From NCBI RefSeq assembly GCF_038066595.1, contig NZ_JBBUTH010000003.1:124001-188000 (forward strand): a stretch of DNA of 64,000 nucleotides, read 5' to 3'. Shown piece by piece: positions 1 through 8,969 of the stretch. The position numbers and the translations under genes were made by a program. Within the stretch, counting starts at the first letter, position 1, and each line of letters opens with the position of its first letter. The notes under the pieces are model-generated. The model made no database searches, was not told where the DNA came from, and saw nothing but the letters and a program-made list of their open reading frames with translations. Origin of the DNA: Pseudaquabacterium inlustre (lineage in GTDB: Bacteria > Pseudomonadota > Gammaproteobacteria > Burkholderiales > Burkholderiaceae_C).

Positions 1-2153
1 GCTACTGCGAGACGATCGCGGCGACCAACCCGTGCGCTGAACAGCCACTTCCGCCCTACGGCTGCTGCTGCCTGGGCAGCGTCGATCTGACGCACTTCGT
101 GCAGCGCCCGTTCGAAGCCGATGCCAGCTTCGACGACGCGGGCTTCAGCGAGGTGTGCGCCGTGGCCACGCGCATGCTGGACAACGTGCTCGACGTCACC
201 GTCTGGCCGCTGCCGCAGCAGCATGAAGAAGCGCGCAACAAGCGCCGCGTGGGCCTGGGCTTCACCGGCCTGGGCGATGCGCTGGTGATGCTGGGCCTGC
301 GCTACGACACGGAGGCCGCGCGCGACATGGCGCGCCACATCTCGGCCGTGATGCGCGACGCCGCCTATTCGGCCAGCGCCGACCTGGCCACCGAGCGTGG
401 CGCCTTCCCGCTGTTCAATGCCGATCTGTACCTGTCGGGCCGCGCCGGCGGATCGAAGTCGGGCAGCCAGGCGGGCAGCTTTGCCTCGCGCCTGCCGCAG
501 CCCATCAAGGACAAGATCCGCGCCCAGGGCCTGCGCAACAGCCACCTGCTGTCGATCGCGCCCACCGGCACCATCAGCCTGGCCTTTGCCGACAACGCCA
601 GCAACGGCATCGAGCCGGCCTTCAGCTGGAGCTACAACCGCAAGAAGCGCGAGGCCGACGGCAGCTTCAAGCAGTACAGCGTCGAAGACCACGCCTGGCG
701 CCTGTACCGCCACCTGAAGGGCGCCGACGCGCCGCTGACCGAGGCCTTCGTCACCGCGCTGGAGATGAGCGCCGAGGCCCATGCCAGCATGGTGGCCGCG
801 GTGGCGCCCTACATCGACACGTCGATCAGCAAGACGGTCAACGTGCCGGCCGACTACCCGTACGAAGACTTCCAGGGCCTGTACCTGCAGGCCTGGGCAC
901 AGGGGCTCAAGGGCCTGGCCACCTACCGGCCCAACAGCGTGCTGGGCTCGGTGCTGAGCGTGGACACGCCGGCCCCGGCCCCGGTGGCTGCCCCGGCTGC
1001 GCAGCCCAACCCGGCGGCGCCGATGGCCGTGGCCACGCCGGCCGGCCTGGACGGCGCCAACCAGCGCCTGCGCGTCGAGCGCCTGCCGGCGCCGGTGCTG
1101 GCCAGCCTGCGCTGGCCCGGCCGGCCCGAGCTGCCCGGCGGCAACACCGCCTGGAGCTACCTGATCCAGCACCCGCACGGTGATTTCGCGCTGTTCATCG
1201 GCGAGATGCCGGCCGAGGCCGGCCCCGATGGCGGCCTGTTCGGCCGCAACCTGCCGTTCGAGGTGTGGGTCAACGGCGCCGAGCAGCCGCGCGGCGTGGG
1301 CGCACTGGCCAAGACCCTGTCGATGGACCTGCGCACCAACGACGCCGCCTGGCTGCGCCTGAAGCTCGACGCGCTGGCCACCGTGGCCGAGGAGCGCGCC
1401 TTCGAGATGCCCTCGCCGCCCAGCGGCGAGAAGCGCCTGTACCCCGGCGTGGTGGCGGCCACCGCGGCCGTCATCCGCTGGCGCTGCGAGCAGCTGGGCG
1501 CGCTGGGCGAGGGCGGCCCGACGCCGGTGGTCGACGCCATGTTCAGCCGCGACGAGCCGCGCACCGGCCCCGACGGCACGCTGGCCTGGGCCGTGGACAT
1601 CGACAACCCGGCCACCGGTGAGCACTTCACCCTCACGCTGAAGGAAGTGGCGCTGCCCGGCCCGGATGGCGCCACGGTCAACCGCCCGTGCGCCATCGGT
1701 TTCTCGGGCAACTACCCCAAGGCCTACGATGGCCTGGCGCGCCTGCTGTCACTCGACATGCGCGTGGTCGATCCGGCCTGGATCGGCATGAAGCTGCGCA
1801 AGCTGCTGAACCTGGGCGAGCCGCTGGGCCACTTCATGGCCCGCGTGCCCGGTGAGCGCCGGCAGCAGACCTGGCCCAGCACCGTGGCCTACATCGCCCG
1901 CCTGGTGATCCACCGCTACGCCATGCTGGGCGTGCTGGACGAGCAAGGCCAGCCGGTGCAGGCCATGGGCATCCTGGCCGCACCGGCCGGGCGCGCCGAG
2001 GCGGTGGCTGCTGCCGCTGCGGGCGAGGCCGCCACGGGCGGCGTGGCGCCGATGGCCGGCAAGGCCTGTCCCGAGTGCGGCAACCACACGCTGATCCACA
2101 AGGACGGTTGCGAGTTCTGCACGGCGTGCGGCTACGTCGGGCAATGCGGTTGA
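1..2153 (+). CDS. nrdJ: Adenosylcobalamin-dependent (class II) ribonucleoside-diphosphate reductase, 3' part
   Basis: The frame is open from the window edge (first full codon at base 3), so about 716 C-terminal residues are visible and the 5' end is missing. The enzyme reduces ribonucleotides to deoxyribonucleotides by B12 radical chemistry and works with or without oxygen. Near the start of the visible part is the NPCAEQPL active-site loop (catalytic Cys and Glu), followed by the APTGTIS motif. The far C-terminus carries a CxxC...CxxC zinc-ribbon (CPEC, then CTAC) ending in a Cys-Gly tail likely to re-reduce the active site. Between them lie two related domains of the TSCPD type (nt about 1110-1500 and 1590-1940) that share an xLA+xLSxD+R...W++KL pattern. 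The stop is followed by a strong hairpin. Family assignment is secure. Confidence 0.95.
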   Translation, partial: YCETIAATNPCAEQPLPPYGCCCLGSVDLTHFVQRPFEADASFDDAGFSEVCAVATRMLDNVLDVTVWPLPQQHEEARNKRRVGLGFTGLGDALVMLGLRYDTEAARDMARHISAVMRDAAYSASADLATERGAFPLFNADLYLSGRAGGSKSGSQAGSFASRLPQPIKDKIRAQGLRNSHLLSIAPTGTISLAFADNASNGIEPAFSWSYNRKKREADGSFKQYSVEDHAWRLYRHLKGADAPLTEAFVTALEMSAEAHASMVAAVAPYIDTSISKTVNVPADYPYEDFQGLYLQAWAQGLKGLATYRPNSVLGSVLSVDTPAPAPVAAPAAQPNPAAPMAVATPAGLDGANQRLRVERLPAPVLASLRWPGRPELPGGNTAWSYLIQHPHGDFALFIGEMPAEAGPDGGLFGRNLPFEVWVNGAEQPRGVGALAKTLSMDLRTNDAAWLRLKLDALATVAEERAFEMPSPPSGEKRLYPGVVAATAAVIRWRCEQLGALGEGGPTPVVDAMFSRDEPRTGPDGTLAWAVDIDNPATGEHFTLTLKEVALPGPDGATVNRPCAIGFSGNYPKAYDGLARLLSLDMRVVDPAWIGMKLRKLLNLGEPLGHFMARVPGERRQQTWPSTVAYIARLVIHRYAMLGVLDEQGQPVQAMGILAAPAGRAEAVAAAAAGEAATGGVAPMAGKACPECGNHTLIHKDGCEFCTACGYVGQCG

Positions 2154-2167
2154 CGCCCTTGTGATCC

Positions 2168-2195
2168 GGGCCGCTGCAGCCTCATGCAGCGGCCC
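2168..2195 (+). terminator. Hairpin terminator after nrdJ
   Basis: A perfect 11-bp inverted repeat (arms 2168-2178 and 2185-2195, six-base loop) begins 15 bases after the nrdJ stop. There is no T-run after it, so it could act as a Rho-assisted terminator or an mRNA 3'-end stabiliser. Confidence 0.6.
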
Positions 2196-2207
2196 GATAT
2201 GCATGCA

Positions 2208-2218
2208 CGCAAAGCTTC
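2208..2218. promoter_or_regulatory. Sequence word shared with the ssuF upstream region
   Basis: The 11-mer CGCAAAGCTTC lies 70 bases upstream of ssuE and recurs exactly at 8970-8980 upstream of the ssuF-like gene. The next three bases agree at two positions. Both flanked genes belong to organosulfur metabolism, so it may be a site for a shared regulator such as a CysB/SsuR-type LysR protein. That role is inference. Confidence 0.35.
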
Positions 2219-2287
2219 GTTCGCCCCGGCGGGGGCGCTGGGCAGCATGGCTGCTTTGCCTTCCCGCCCTCCAAGGAGCTTTGTTTC

Positions 2288-2872
2288 ATGCATGTCGTCA
2301 GCCTTCTCGGCAGCCCGTCTGCCACCTCGCGGTCTGCCAGCCTGCTGCGCCTGGCGTTGCAGCGCCTGGGTGACCAGGCCAGTTCCCTGCACGAGATCGC
2401 CGTGCGCGATCTGCCGCCCGGCGCACTGCTGGCCGCCGATGTGCGCCACCCGGCCCTGGCCGCCGCGATCGAGCAGGTGTTGGCCGCCGACGTGGTGCTG
2501 GTGGCCACGCCGATCTACAAGGCGGCCTACAGCGGCTTGCTGAAGGCCTTTCTCGACCTGTTGCCGCAGGACGGCTTGCGCGGCAAGAGCGTGCTGCCGC
2601 TGGCCACCGGGGGCAGCGCCGGCCATCTGCTGGCGCTGGACTATGCGTTGAAGCCCGTGCTGGCGGCCCTGGGCGCGCGCCACATCGCCGATGCGGTGTA
2701 TGCCGTCGATGGTCAGCTGCTGCCCCAGCCTGGGCTGGGCCATGCGCCCGCTGCCGAACTGCTGGCGCGGCTGGATCGCGCCCTGGCCGGTCTGGTGGAG
2801 CACGCGCCGCGCCGCCACGTGCTCCCGCTGCGCGGGCACACGCCGCTGCACGCGGCGCGCTTTTCGGTCTGA
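2288..2872 (+). CDS. ssuE: NADPH-dependent FMN reductase, SsuE type
   Basis: This 194-residue flavodoxin-like protein supplies reduced FMN to a two-component flavin monooxygenase. It has the N-terminal phosphate-binding loop (LLGSPSATSRS), the TPIYKAAYSG flavin-binding segment around residues 74-83, and a Tyr at residue 119 in LDYALKPVL. That Tyr matches the pi-helix Tyr118 that defines SsuE against MsuE-like reductases. A clear AAGGAG ribosome site (2273-2278) supports the ATG at 2288. The gene runs head-on into the minus-strand sulfonate operon, with only 23 bases between the stops. The likely oxygenase partner is the NtaA-type monooxygenase at 3831-5198, which needs free FMNH2. Confidence 0.9.
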   Translation: MHVVSLLGSPSATSRSASLLRLALQRLGDQASSLHEIAVRDLPPGALLAADVRHPALAAAIEQVLAADVVLVATPIYKAAYSGLLKAFLDLLPQDGLRGKSVLPLATGGSAGHLLALDYALKPVLAALGARHIADAVYAVDGQLLPQPGLGHAPAAELLARLDRALAGLVEHAPRRHVLPLRGHTPLHAARFSV

Positions 2873-2895
2873 TCTCGGTCTGACCGGCGCCTGGG

Positions 2896-3807
2896 TCAGG
2901 CCTGCGCCCCGGTGACGGGGCGGCTGCGCTCGCCGGTCACCGACACCGGCACATCGCCGTGCACGGTGACACGGCGCACCACGCGGTGGGCGCTGCCGTA
3001 GTCGTTGATGGCGTAGTGCTGCGTGGCGCGGTTGTCCCAGATGGCTACGTCGCCCGCGCTCCAACGCCAGCGCACGGTGTTTTCCAGCCGCGTGATGTGG
3101 TTCTGGAAGATGGTGAACAACGCCTGGCTGTCCTGCGTGTTGTGGCCCACGAAGCGCTGCACGAAGTGGCCCAGCACCAGCGTGCGTTCACCGGTCTCGG
3201 GGTGCACGCGCACCAGCGGATGCTCGGTGCGGATCAGGCGGCGGGTGAAGACTTCGCGGTACTTCTGGCGGCCAGCGTCGTCGGGCTCCACGCGGGTGGC
3301 GGCGTAGTCGTAATCGTTGCCGTGCAGGGCCCACAGGCTGTCGGCCAGGGCCTTCAGCGCCGGCGGCAGTTCCTCGTAGGCCGCGGCGGTGTTGGCCCAC
3401 ACCGTGTCGCCGCCCGAGGGCGGAATCACCACGCCGCGCAGCACCGCCACCTGCGGGTAGGCGGCCTCGAAGGTCACGTCGGTGTGCCAGCTGTTGGCGC
3501 GGCCGCCGTGCTGCGAATCCAGCTCCAGGATCTGCGTGCCGTCCTTGCTGGGCACGGTGGGGTGGGCCACCAGTTCGCCGAACAGCCGGGCGAAGGCCTG
3601 GTGGCTGGCGTCGTCCAGGTGCTGCTGGCCGCGCAGGAACAGCACCTTGTGGCGCAGCAGTGCGGCCTTCAGCGCGGCAAAGGTGTCGGGCGCCAGCGCG
3701 CCCGACAGGCGCAGGCCGCGCACCTCGGCGCCGATGCGGCCGGCCAGCGGCGTGATGTCGAGGGTGGCGTTGGGCAGAGCGGTCGGGGCAGCGGTGAGTG
3801 TCGTCAT
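2896..3807 (-). CDS. TauD/AtsK-family Fe(II)/2-oxoglutarate dioxygenase
   Basis: This 303-residue non-haem iron dioxygenase would hydroxylate the carbon next to sulfur in taurine, alkylsulfonates or alkyl sulfate esters, releasing sulfite or sulfate. The iron facial triad is visible as H108-x-D110 (WHTD) and H274, with Arg278 placed to bind the 2-oxoglutarate carboxylate. The start at 3807 fits the family length and avoids a long unrelated N-terminal extension. It is the last gene of the ABC transporter/monooxygenase operon, 23 bases after the monooxygenase. Sequence alone does not separate taurine dioxygenase (TauD) from alkylsulfatase (AtsK), so no symbol is given. Confidence 0.85.
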   Translation of the reverse strand: MTTLTAAPTALPNATLDITPLAGRIGAEVRGLRLSGALAPDTFAALKAALLRHKVLFLRGQQHLDDASHQAFARLFGELVAHPTVPSKDGTQILELDSQHGGRANSWHTDVTFEAAYPQVAVLRGVVIPPSGGDTVWANTAAAYEELPPALKALADSLWALHGNDYDYAATRVEPDDAGRQKYREVFTRRLIRTEHPLVRVHPETGERTLVLGHFVQRFVGHNTQDSQALFTIFQNHITRLENTVRWRWSAGDVAIWDNRATQHYAINDYGSAHRVVRRVTVHGDVPVSVTGERSRPVTGAQA

Positions 3808-3830
3808 GGCAAGGTGTCCTTCAGGGTGGA

Positions 3831-5198
3831 TCAGGCCGCGTGCGCGGCGGTGGGGGAAGTTGTGACGTAGCGGCTCTCGGGGCGCGCCAGGCCCAGGTTC
3901 TCGCGCAGCGTGCGGCCCTCGTAGGCGGTGCGGAACAGCCCGCGGCGCTGCAGCTCGGGCACGACCTGGTCGACGAACTCGTCCAGGCCCAGCGGCAGCA
4001 CCGGCGGCATGACGTTGAATCCGTCGGCGGCGCCGTTCTCGAACCATTCCTGCATGCGGTCGGCAATCGTCTGCGGCGTGCCGCGCACCACCCAGTGGCC
4101 GCGTGCGCCGGCCAGGTACTGGTACAGCTGGCGCACGGTGTAGCCCTCGCGCCGGGCCAGCTGGATCACCACATGGGCGCGGCTGTTCACGCCGGGCGTC
4201 AGCTCGGGGTAGTAGGGCGGGCGGGCGTCCAGGTCGAACTTGCGCAGGTCTTCCAGCGGCCAGAACGGTGCCAGCGTGTTCAGGCCCACGCTGGGGTGGA
4301 TCAGGTCCTGCAGCGCCTGCCACTTGCGCTCGGCCTCGGCCTGTGTGGCGCCGATCACCGGAAAGATGCCGGGCAGCACCAGCAGTTGCTCGGGCCGGCG
4401 GCCGTGCTTGGGCAGGCGGCCCTTCACATCGGCATAGAAGGCCTGGGCCTCGGCCAGGCTGGTCCAGGCGGTGAAGATGGCCTCGGCGCTGGCAGCGGCC
4501 AGCTCCTTGCCGTCCTCCGACGAGCCGGCCTGCACGATCACCGGATGGCCCTGCGGCGGCCGCTCGATGTTCAGCGGGCCCTTGACCTGGAAGAAGCGGC
4601 CGACATGGTTGAGCGCATGCACCTTGGCGGGGTCAAAGTACACGCCCGAGGCCGGGTCGCGCAGGAAGGCGTCGTCGTCCCAGCTGTCCCACAGGCCCTT
4701 GACCACGTCGACGAACTCGTGGGCGCGCTGGTAGCGCGTGGAGGGGTCGGGATGGGCGGCCAGGCCGAAGTTGCCGTGCACGTTGTCGGCGCTGGTGGTC
4801 ACCACGTTCCAGGCCGCGCGGCCCTGGCTGAGGTGGTCCAGGCTGGCGAACTTGCGCGCCAGCAGGTAAGGGTCTTCGTAGGTGGTGCTGGCGGTGGCCA
4901 CGAAGCCGATGTGCTTCGTCACCTGCGACAGCGCGGCCCACAGCGTCACCGGCTCAAAGTGCGAGACGCGGCCCTGGCGGCGGAAGGATTCTTCATCCCC
5001 CTTGTGCCAGACGCCCGGCGAATCGGCCACGAAGACCTGGTCGAACAGGCCGCGCTCGGCGGTGCGGGCCAGCGCCACATAGTGGTCGATGTTGATGCCG
5101 GCATCGGGCACCGAGCCGGGGTGGCGCCAGGCCGCCACATGGTGGCCGGTGGCCATCAGGAAGGCGCCCAGGCGCAGCTGGCGTCGGGATGTGCTCAT
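3831..5198 (-). CDS. FMN-dependent monooxygenase, NtaA/SnaA/DszA/DmoA family (luciferase-like)
   Basis: This 455-residue luciferase-like TIM-barrel monooxygenase would use FMNH2 and O2 to cleave a C-S or C-N bond. Length and motifs (the ATGHHVAAWRHP start, FVADSPG, AWNVVTTS, QAGSSEDGKELA, EWFENGAADGFN) place it with the NtaA/DszA/DmoA group rather than with SsuD, which is near 380 residues. The ATG at 5198 begins the conserved region; earlier in-frame codons encode a Pro-rich non-conserved stretch. It sits in the sulfonate ABC operon, and ssuE encodes the probable reductase partner. The substrate is unknown: dimethyl sulfide, dibenzothiophene sulfone or a sulfonate are all compatible. Confidence 0.85.
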   Translation of the reverse strand: MSTSRRQLRLGAFLMATGHHVAAWRHPGSVPDAGINIDHYVALARTAERGLFDQVFVADSPGVWHKGDEESFRRQGRVSHFEPVTLWAALSQVTKHIGFVATASTTYEDPYLLARKFASLDHLSQGRAAWNVVTTSADNVHGNFGLAAHPDPSTRYQRAHEFVDVVKGLWDSWDDDAFLRDPASGVYFDPAKVHALNHVGRFFQVKGPLNIERPPQGHPVIVQAGSSEDGKELAAASAEAIFTAWTSLAEAQAFYADVKGRLPKHGRRPEQLLVLPGIFPVIGATQAEAERKWQALQDLIHPSVGLNTLAPFWPLEDLRKFDLDARPPYYPELTPGVNSRAHVVIQLARREGYTVRQLYQYLAGARGHWVVRGTPQTIADRMQEWFENGAADGFNVMPPVLPLGLDEFVDQVVPELQRRGLFRTAYEGRTLRENLGLARPESRYVTTSPTAAHAA

Positions 5199-5232
5199 GG
5201 CAGGGTTGCTCCTTGGGTTGGGGTGGGATGGG

Positions 5233-6081
5233 TCAGATGGCGAAGCGCCAGCCGGTGGCCGGCGCGGAGGTGGATGCGGCGGTGGATTCGGGCGAACGCA
5301 GGTGCACGGGCGCCAGCGCCTCGGGCACATGGCCGCTGAACTCGCCCAGCACGTCGTCCTTCAGGCGGGCGAAGGCGGCGCTGGCGCGGTCGCGCGGGCG
5401 CGGCAGGTCCACCGGCACGATGCGGCGGATGCGCCCTGGGCGCGGCGCCATCACCACCACGCGGTCGCCCAGGAATACGGCCTCCTCCACGTCGTGCGTG
5501 ACCAGGATGGCGGTGATGCCCTCGGCGGCCACGATGCGCGCCAGCTCGTGCTGCAGGTGGCTGCGGGTGAGCGCGTCCAGCGCGCCGAAGGGCTCGTCGA
5601 GCAGCAGCACGCGCGGCCGGTTGACCAGGGCGCGGGCGATGGCCACGCGCTGGCTCATGCCGCCCGACAGCTGGTGCGGGTAGGCGCTCTCGAAGCCCTG
5701 CAGGCCCACCAGCGCGATGTGCTCGGCCACCGAGCGCGCCTTGTCGGCGGCCGGCAGCCCGGCATTCAGCAGGCCCAGCGCGATGTTCTGCTCGACGTTG
5801 AGCCAGGGGAACAGCCGGTGCTCCTGGAACACGATGCCGCGGTCCAGGTGGGTGCCGGCGATGCGCCGGCCGTCCAGGCGCAGCTCGCCCGCGTAGCCCT
5901 CCTCCAGGCCCACCACCAGGCGCAGCAGCGTGCTCTTGCCGCAGCCGCTGGCGCCCACGATGCTGACGAACTCGCCCGGTTGGATGGTGAGGTGGATGTC
6001 CTGCAGCACCGGCAGGGGCTCGCCCTTCACGGTGTACTGCTTGCTCAGGTGCTGGATCTCCAGCGTGCCGGCGTCGGCCAT
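5233..6081 (-). CDS. Sulfonate/nitrate/taurine-type ABC transporter ATPase (SsuB-like)
   Basis: This 282-residue ABC ATPase powers uptake through the two permeases upstream. It shows Walker A (GASGCGKST, residues 43-51), the LSGGMSQR signature, Walker B (VLLLDEP) followed by FGALD, and the switch His in VTHD. The C-terminus extends about 40 residues past the core, as in SsuB/TauB/NrtD proteins. It follows the second permease gene by 39 bases and precedes the flavin monooxygenase by 34 bases, so the genes are almost certainly cotranscribed. The imported compound is inferred from the neighbours, not from this protein. Confidence 0.9.
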   Translation of the reverse strand: MADAGTLEIQHLSKQYTVKGEPLPVLQDIHLTIQPGEFVSIVGASGCGKSTLLRLVVGLEEGYAGELRLDGRRIAGTHLDRGIVFQEHRLFPWLNVEQNIALGLLNAGLPAADKARSVAEHIALVGLQGFESAYPHQLSGGMSQRVAIARALVNRPRVLLLDEPFGALDALTRSHLQHELARIVAAEGITAILVTHDVEEAVFLGDRVVVMAPRPGRIRRIVPVDLPRPRDRASAAFARLKDDVLGEFSGHVPEALAPVHLRSPESTAASTSAPATGWRFAI

Positions 6082-6120
6082 GGCGGTTCCTTTCGGGGTG
6101 TGGGGTGTTCGTGTGCGGTG

Positions 6121-6915
6121 TCAGTAGCCGGCCACCGAGCGGCCGCGCCAGGCCAGGGCCCGCGCCTCCAGCCGGCTGGCCAGCCAGTTCAGTGCGAAGC
6201 CCACCGCGCCCACCACGGCCACGCCCAGCAGCACCTGGTCCATGCGGAAGTGCTCGCGGCCGTCGATCAGCAGGTTGCCGATGCCCGGCCCTGCCACCAG
6301 CAGGTACTCGGCGCCCAGCGTGGCCAGCCAGGCATAGATCAGCCCGAGGTGGATGCCCGCGAAGATCGACGGGCTGGCGGCCGGCAGGATCATGCGGCGC
6401 CAGCGCTGCCAGCGCGTCAGGCGCAGCACGCGGGCCACCTCCAGCAGCTCGGCCGGCACGCTGCGGATGCCTTCCAGCGTGTTCAGCGCCACCGGGAAGA
6501 AGGCCGCCAGCGACAGGAAGGCCACCTTGGCCGCATTGCCCAGGCCGAACCACACCGACAGCAGCGGAATCCACGCGAACAGCGAGATCTGCTTGAGCGT
6601 GTGGAAGCTGGGCCCCAGCAGACGGGCCGCCCAGCGTGAGGCGCCCAGCGCGGCGCCAAAGGCCAGCCCGCCGCTGGCGCCGATGGCAAAGCCCAGCAGA
6701 TCGCGCCACAGGCTGGCGGCCAGCGCATGCGCCAGCTGGCCACTGGCCAGTTGCTGCCAGCCGGTGGCCAGCACGGCCTCGGGCGACACCAGCAGCGGCG
6801 ACGCGCTCCAGCCCTGGCGTGCCGCCAGCCACCACAGCGCCACCAGTGCCGCCGGCAGCACCCAGCCGCGCAGGGGCCGCGCAATGGCCGACAGGGGCTT
6901 GAACGGCGCGGCCAT
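6121..6915 (-). CDS. ABC transporter permease, SsuC/TauC family (second of two)
   Basis: This 264-residue inner-membrane permease has an N-terminal membrane helix (VLPAALVALWWLAA), several further hydrophobic segments and an EAA-type cytoplasmic loop (ARVLRLTRWQRWRRMILPAASPSIFAGIHLG) that contacts the ATPase. Its ATG overlaps the stop of the preceding permease gene in an ATGA arrangement, so the two are translationally coupled. The two permeases are homologous but clearly different in sequence. SsuABC and TauABC systems normally use a homodimer of one permease, so a heterodimeric channel is likely here. Confidence 0.88.
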   Translation of the reverse strand: MAAPFKPLSAIARPLRGWVLPAALVALWWLAARQGWSASPLLVSPEAVLATGWQQLASGQLAHALAASLWRDLLGFAIGASGGLAFGAALGASRWAARLLGPSFHTLKQISLFAWIPLLSVWFGLGNAAKVAFLSLAAFFPVALNTLEGIRSVPAELLEVARVLRLTRWQRWRRMILPAASPSIFAGIHLGLIYAWLATLGAEYLLVAGPGIGNLLIDGREHFRMDQVLLGVAVVGAVGFALNWLASRLEARALAWRGRSVAGY

Positions 6916-7730
6916 CAGAACGCCTCCTTGCGCCAGCGCAGCAGGCGCACTTCCACCGCGGCCAGGCCCCGGTCGAGCAGGTAGCCGGCCGCGCCCACCA
7001 CGGCCACCGCGGCCATCACCACGTCCAGCTGGAAGAGCTGGCGGCCGTAGACGATCATGAAACCCAGCCCCTCGCTGGAGGCCAGCAGCTCCACCACCAC
7101 CAGGGCCAGCCAGGCGTGGGTGAGGCCATAGCGCACGCCGTTCCACACCGGCGCAATGGCGGCCGGAAACACCACGCGGCGCAGCAGCTGCCAGCGCGTG
7201 AAGCCGAACACCCGGGCCACCTCGATCAGCCGCGTGGGCACGTTGCGGATGCCGTGCAGCGTGTTCAGCGTCACCGGCACCAGCGCGGCCTTGGCGATGA
7301 GGATGATCTTCAGCGCCTCGTCGATGCCCACCAGCAGCATCAGCAGCGGCAGCCAGCCCAGCACCGGCACCTGGCTGAAGGCCTTGAACAGCGGATGCAG
7401 GTAGTCCTCGACGGTGGGCGACAGGCCCATGGCCGTGCCCAGCAGCAGGCCGCCGCCCAGGCCCAGGCCGAAGCCGCCCAGCACGCGCAGCACGCTGATC
7501 TGCAGATGGGCCCAGAGCTCACCGCTGGCCACGGCCTCGTGCAGCGCCGCGGCCACCGCCGCCGGTGAGGGCAGCACCTGCGGCGCAATCCATGCGCGCT
7601 GCGCGGCCAGGGCCCACAGCGCCAGCAGGGCCAGCGGCAGCAGCCAGCCCAGCAGCGGCTGCACGATCCAGGCCGGCGCGCGCCAGGGCGGCGAGGTGGC
7701 CGTCAGTCCGAGACTGAGAGGGGTGGACAT
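6915..7730 (-). CDS. ABC transporter permease, SsuC/TauC family (first of two)
   Basis: This 271-residue permease starts at 7730, behind a GGGAG ribosome site and 14 bases after the binding-protein stop. The hydrophobic N-terminal helix (LLGWLLPLALLALWAL) is followed by five or so further membrane segments and the EAA loop (ARVFGFTRWQLLRRVVFPAAIAPVWNGVR). It overlaps the next permease gene by four bases. It would form the channel of an ABC importer for sulfonate-like compounds, together with its paralogue and the ATPase at 5233-6081. Confidence 0.88.
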   Translation of the reverse strand: MSTPLSLGLTATSPPWRAPAWIVQPLLGWLLPLALLALWALAAQRAWIAPQVLPSPAAVAAALHEAVASGELWAHLQISVLRVLGGFGLGLGGGLLLGTAMGLSPTVEDYLHPLFKAFSQVPVLGWLPLLMLLVGIDEALKIILIAKAALVPVTLNTLHGIRNVPTRLIEVARVFGFTRWQLLRRVVFPAAIAPVWNGVRYGLTHAWLALVVVELLASSEGLGFMIVYGRQLFQLDVVMAAVAVVGAAGYLLDRGLAAVEVRLLRWRKEAF

Positions 7731-7744
7731 CGTGCGTCTCCCGC

Positions 7745-8848
7745 TCAGCGCGCCGCGGCGAGCTTGCTGCCCACCTGCTCGCCATCGGCCGCGTACTCGG
7801 GCCAATAGCCTTCGAGCTTCTGCGTCTTCAGCGCCTGGTTCAGGAAGCTGCGGTCGAACCAGCTGCGGATCTCGGGCCGGCTGCGGATCAGCTTCAGGCG
7901 GTGGGCCTCGTCGGCGCCGTCCTCGTAGCGCGCGACGAGGAAGGGATCGAGCAGCGGCGACAGGCGCACGCGCAGCGGCTGCCCGATGAAGTCCTCGCGC
8001 CACACCTTGTCGGCGTACTCGGTCTTGCCCCATTCGGCGAACAGGTCGGCGCGGCGCGCCTCGTCGCTGTAGGTGCGGGCGGTGCTGACCACGGTGTCGA
8101 CCACGCGCTGCACCAGCGCCGGCTGGGCCTGGGCGAAGTCGTCGGTGGCCAGCAGCACCGTCTGGCGCGTGTAGCGGTAGGAGTCGCGCGCGGCCGACCA
8201 CACCACCTGGGCCACGCCCTTGTCGCGCAGCGCGAACAGATCGACATAGCTGAAGGCGGCGTCGATGTCGCGCGTGGTCAGCGCAGCCTGGGCCGCGGCC
8301 GGGTCGAGGTTGATGAGCTTGAGGTCGCTCTCCTTCAGGCCGTGGGCGGCCAGCGCGCGCACGGCCGCCAGGTGCAGGTTGGTGCCCTTGAACACCGCCA
8401 CGCGCTTGCCGCGCAGGTCTTCCAGGCGTTGCACCGCGCTGCCGGTGGGCACGCCCAGGTACAGGCCGTTGCGCACGCCGCTGGCCGCGACGATGCGCGT
8501 CTTCACGCCCCCGGCGCGGTGCACGATCGAGGGCAGGTCGCCCTGCCAGGCCAGGTCGAGCTGGCGGTTCACCAGGGCCTCGTTGACGGCCGGGCCGGCG
8601 CCTTTGAAGAAGATCCAGTCGACGCGGATGCCGTCGCGCTCGAAGGCCTTCTCCAGCAGGCCCTGGGCATTGACCAGGCCGATGGTGGAACTGCCGGTGC
8701 GCGGCGGTGTGCCCACGCCGCCGGTGGCCACGCCGATGCGCAGCACCTTGGGTGCCTGGGCGCGCAGCGGGGGGGAGGTCAGCAAGGCGGCGCTGGCGGC
8801 GCCGGCCAGGCCCAGGGCGTGGCGGCGGGTGATGGGGTGCGGGGGCAT
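7745..8848 (-). CDS. ABC transporter substrate-binding protein, SsuA/NrtA-like (NMT1 fold)
   Basis: This 367-residue periplasmic binding protein starts with a probable twin-arginine signal (TRRHALGLAGAAS, residues 8-20) and an Ala-rich cleavage region ending near residue 31. The mature part has the usual two-lobe features of SsuA/TauA proteins, including LRIGVATGG, WQGDLPSIVHRAGG and LRGKRVAVFKGTN. The ATG at 8848 is chosen because a GGAG site precedes it and the signal peptide begins there; earlier in-frame codons add only basic residues. It is the first gene of the minus-strand operon and diverges from the ssuF-like gene across 196 bases. The ligand is presumably an organosulfonate or sulfate ester. 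Confidence 0.87.
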   Translation of the reverse strand: MPPHPITRRHALGLAGAASAALLTSPPLRAQAPKVLRIGVATGGVGTPPRTGSSTIGLVNAQGLLEKAFERDGIRVDWIFFKGAGPAVNEALVNRQLDLAWQGDLPSIVHRAGGVKTRIVAASGVRNGLYLGVPTGSAVQRLEDLRGKRVAVFKGTNLHLAAVRALAAHGLKESDLKLINLDPAAAQAALTTRDIDAAFSYVDLFALRDKGVAQVVWSAARDSYRYTRQTVLLATDDFAQAQPALVQRVVDTVVSTARTYSDEARRADLFAEWGKTEYADKVWREDFIGQPLRVRLSPLLDPFLVARYEDGADEAHRLKLIRSRPEIRSWFDRSFLNQALKTQKLEGYWPEYAADGEQVGSKLAAAR

Positions 8849-8969
8849 GGGACGCTCCGAGGTCATTCGAGATGAGCGCATCGTGGCCAGCCGGCCGCCC
8901 GGCGTGAACGCAGCGTTTCGTGCTTGCTTATGCGCGGGCCGCCTCATGCGCCGGGCGCGCAAGCAGCCG

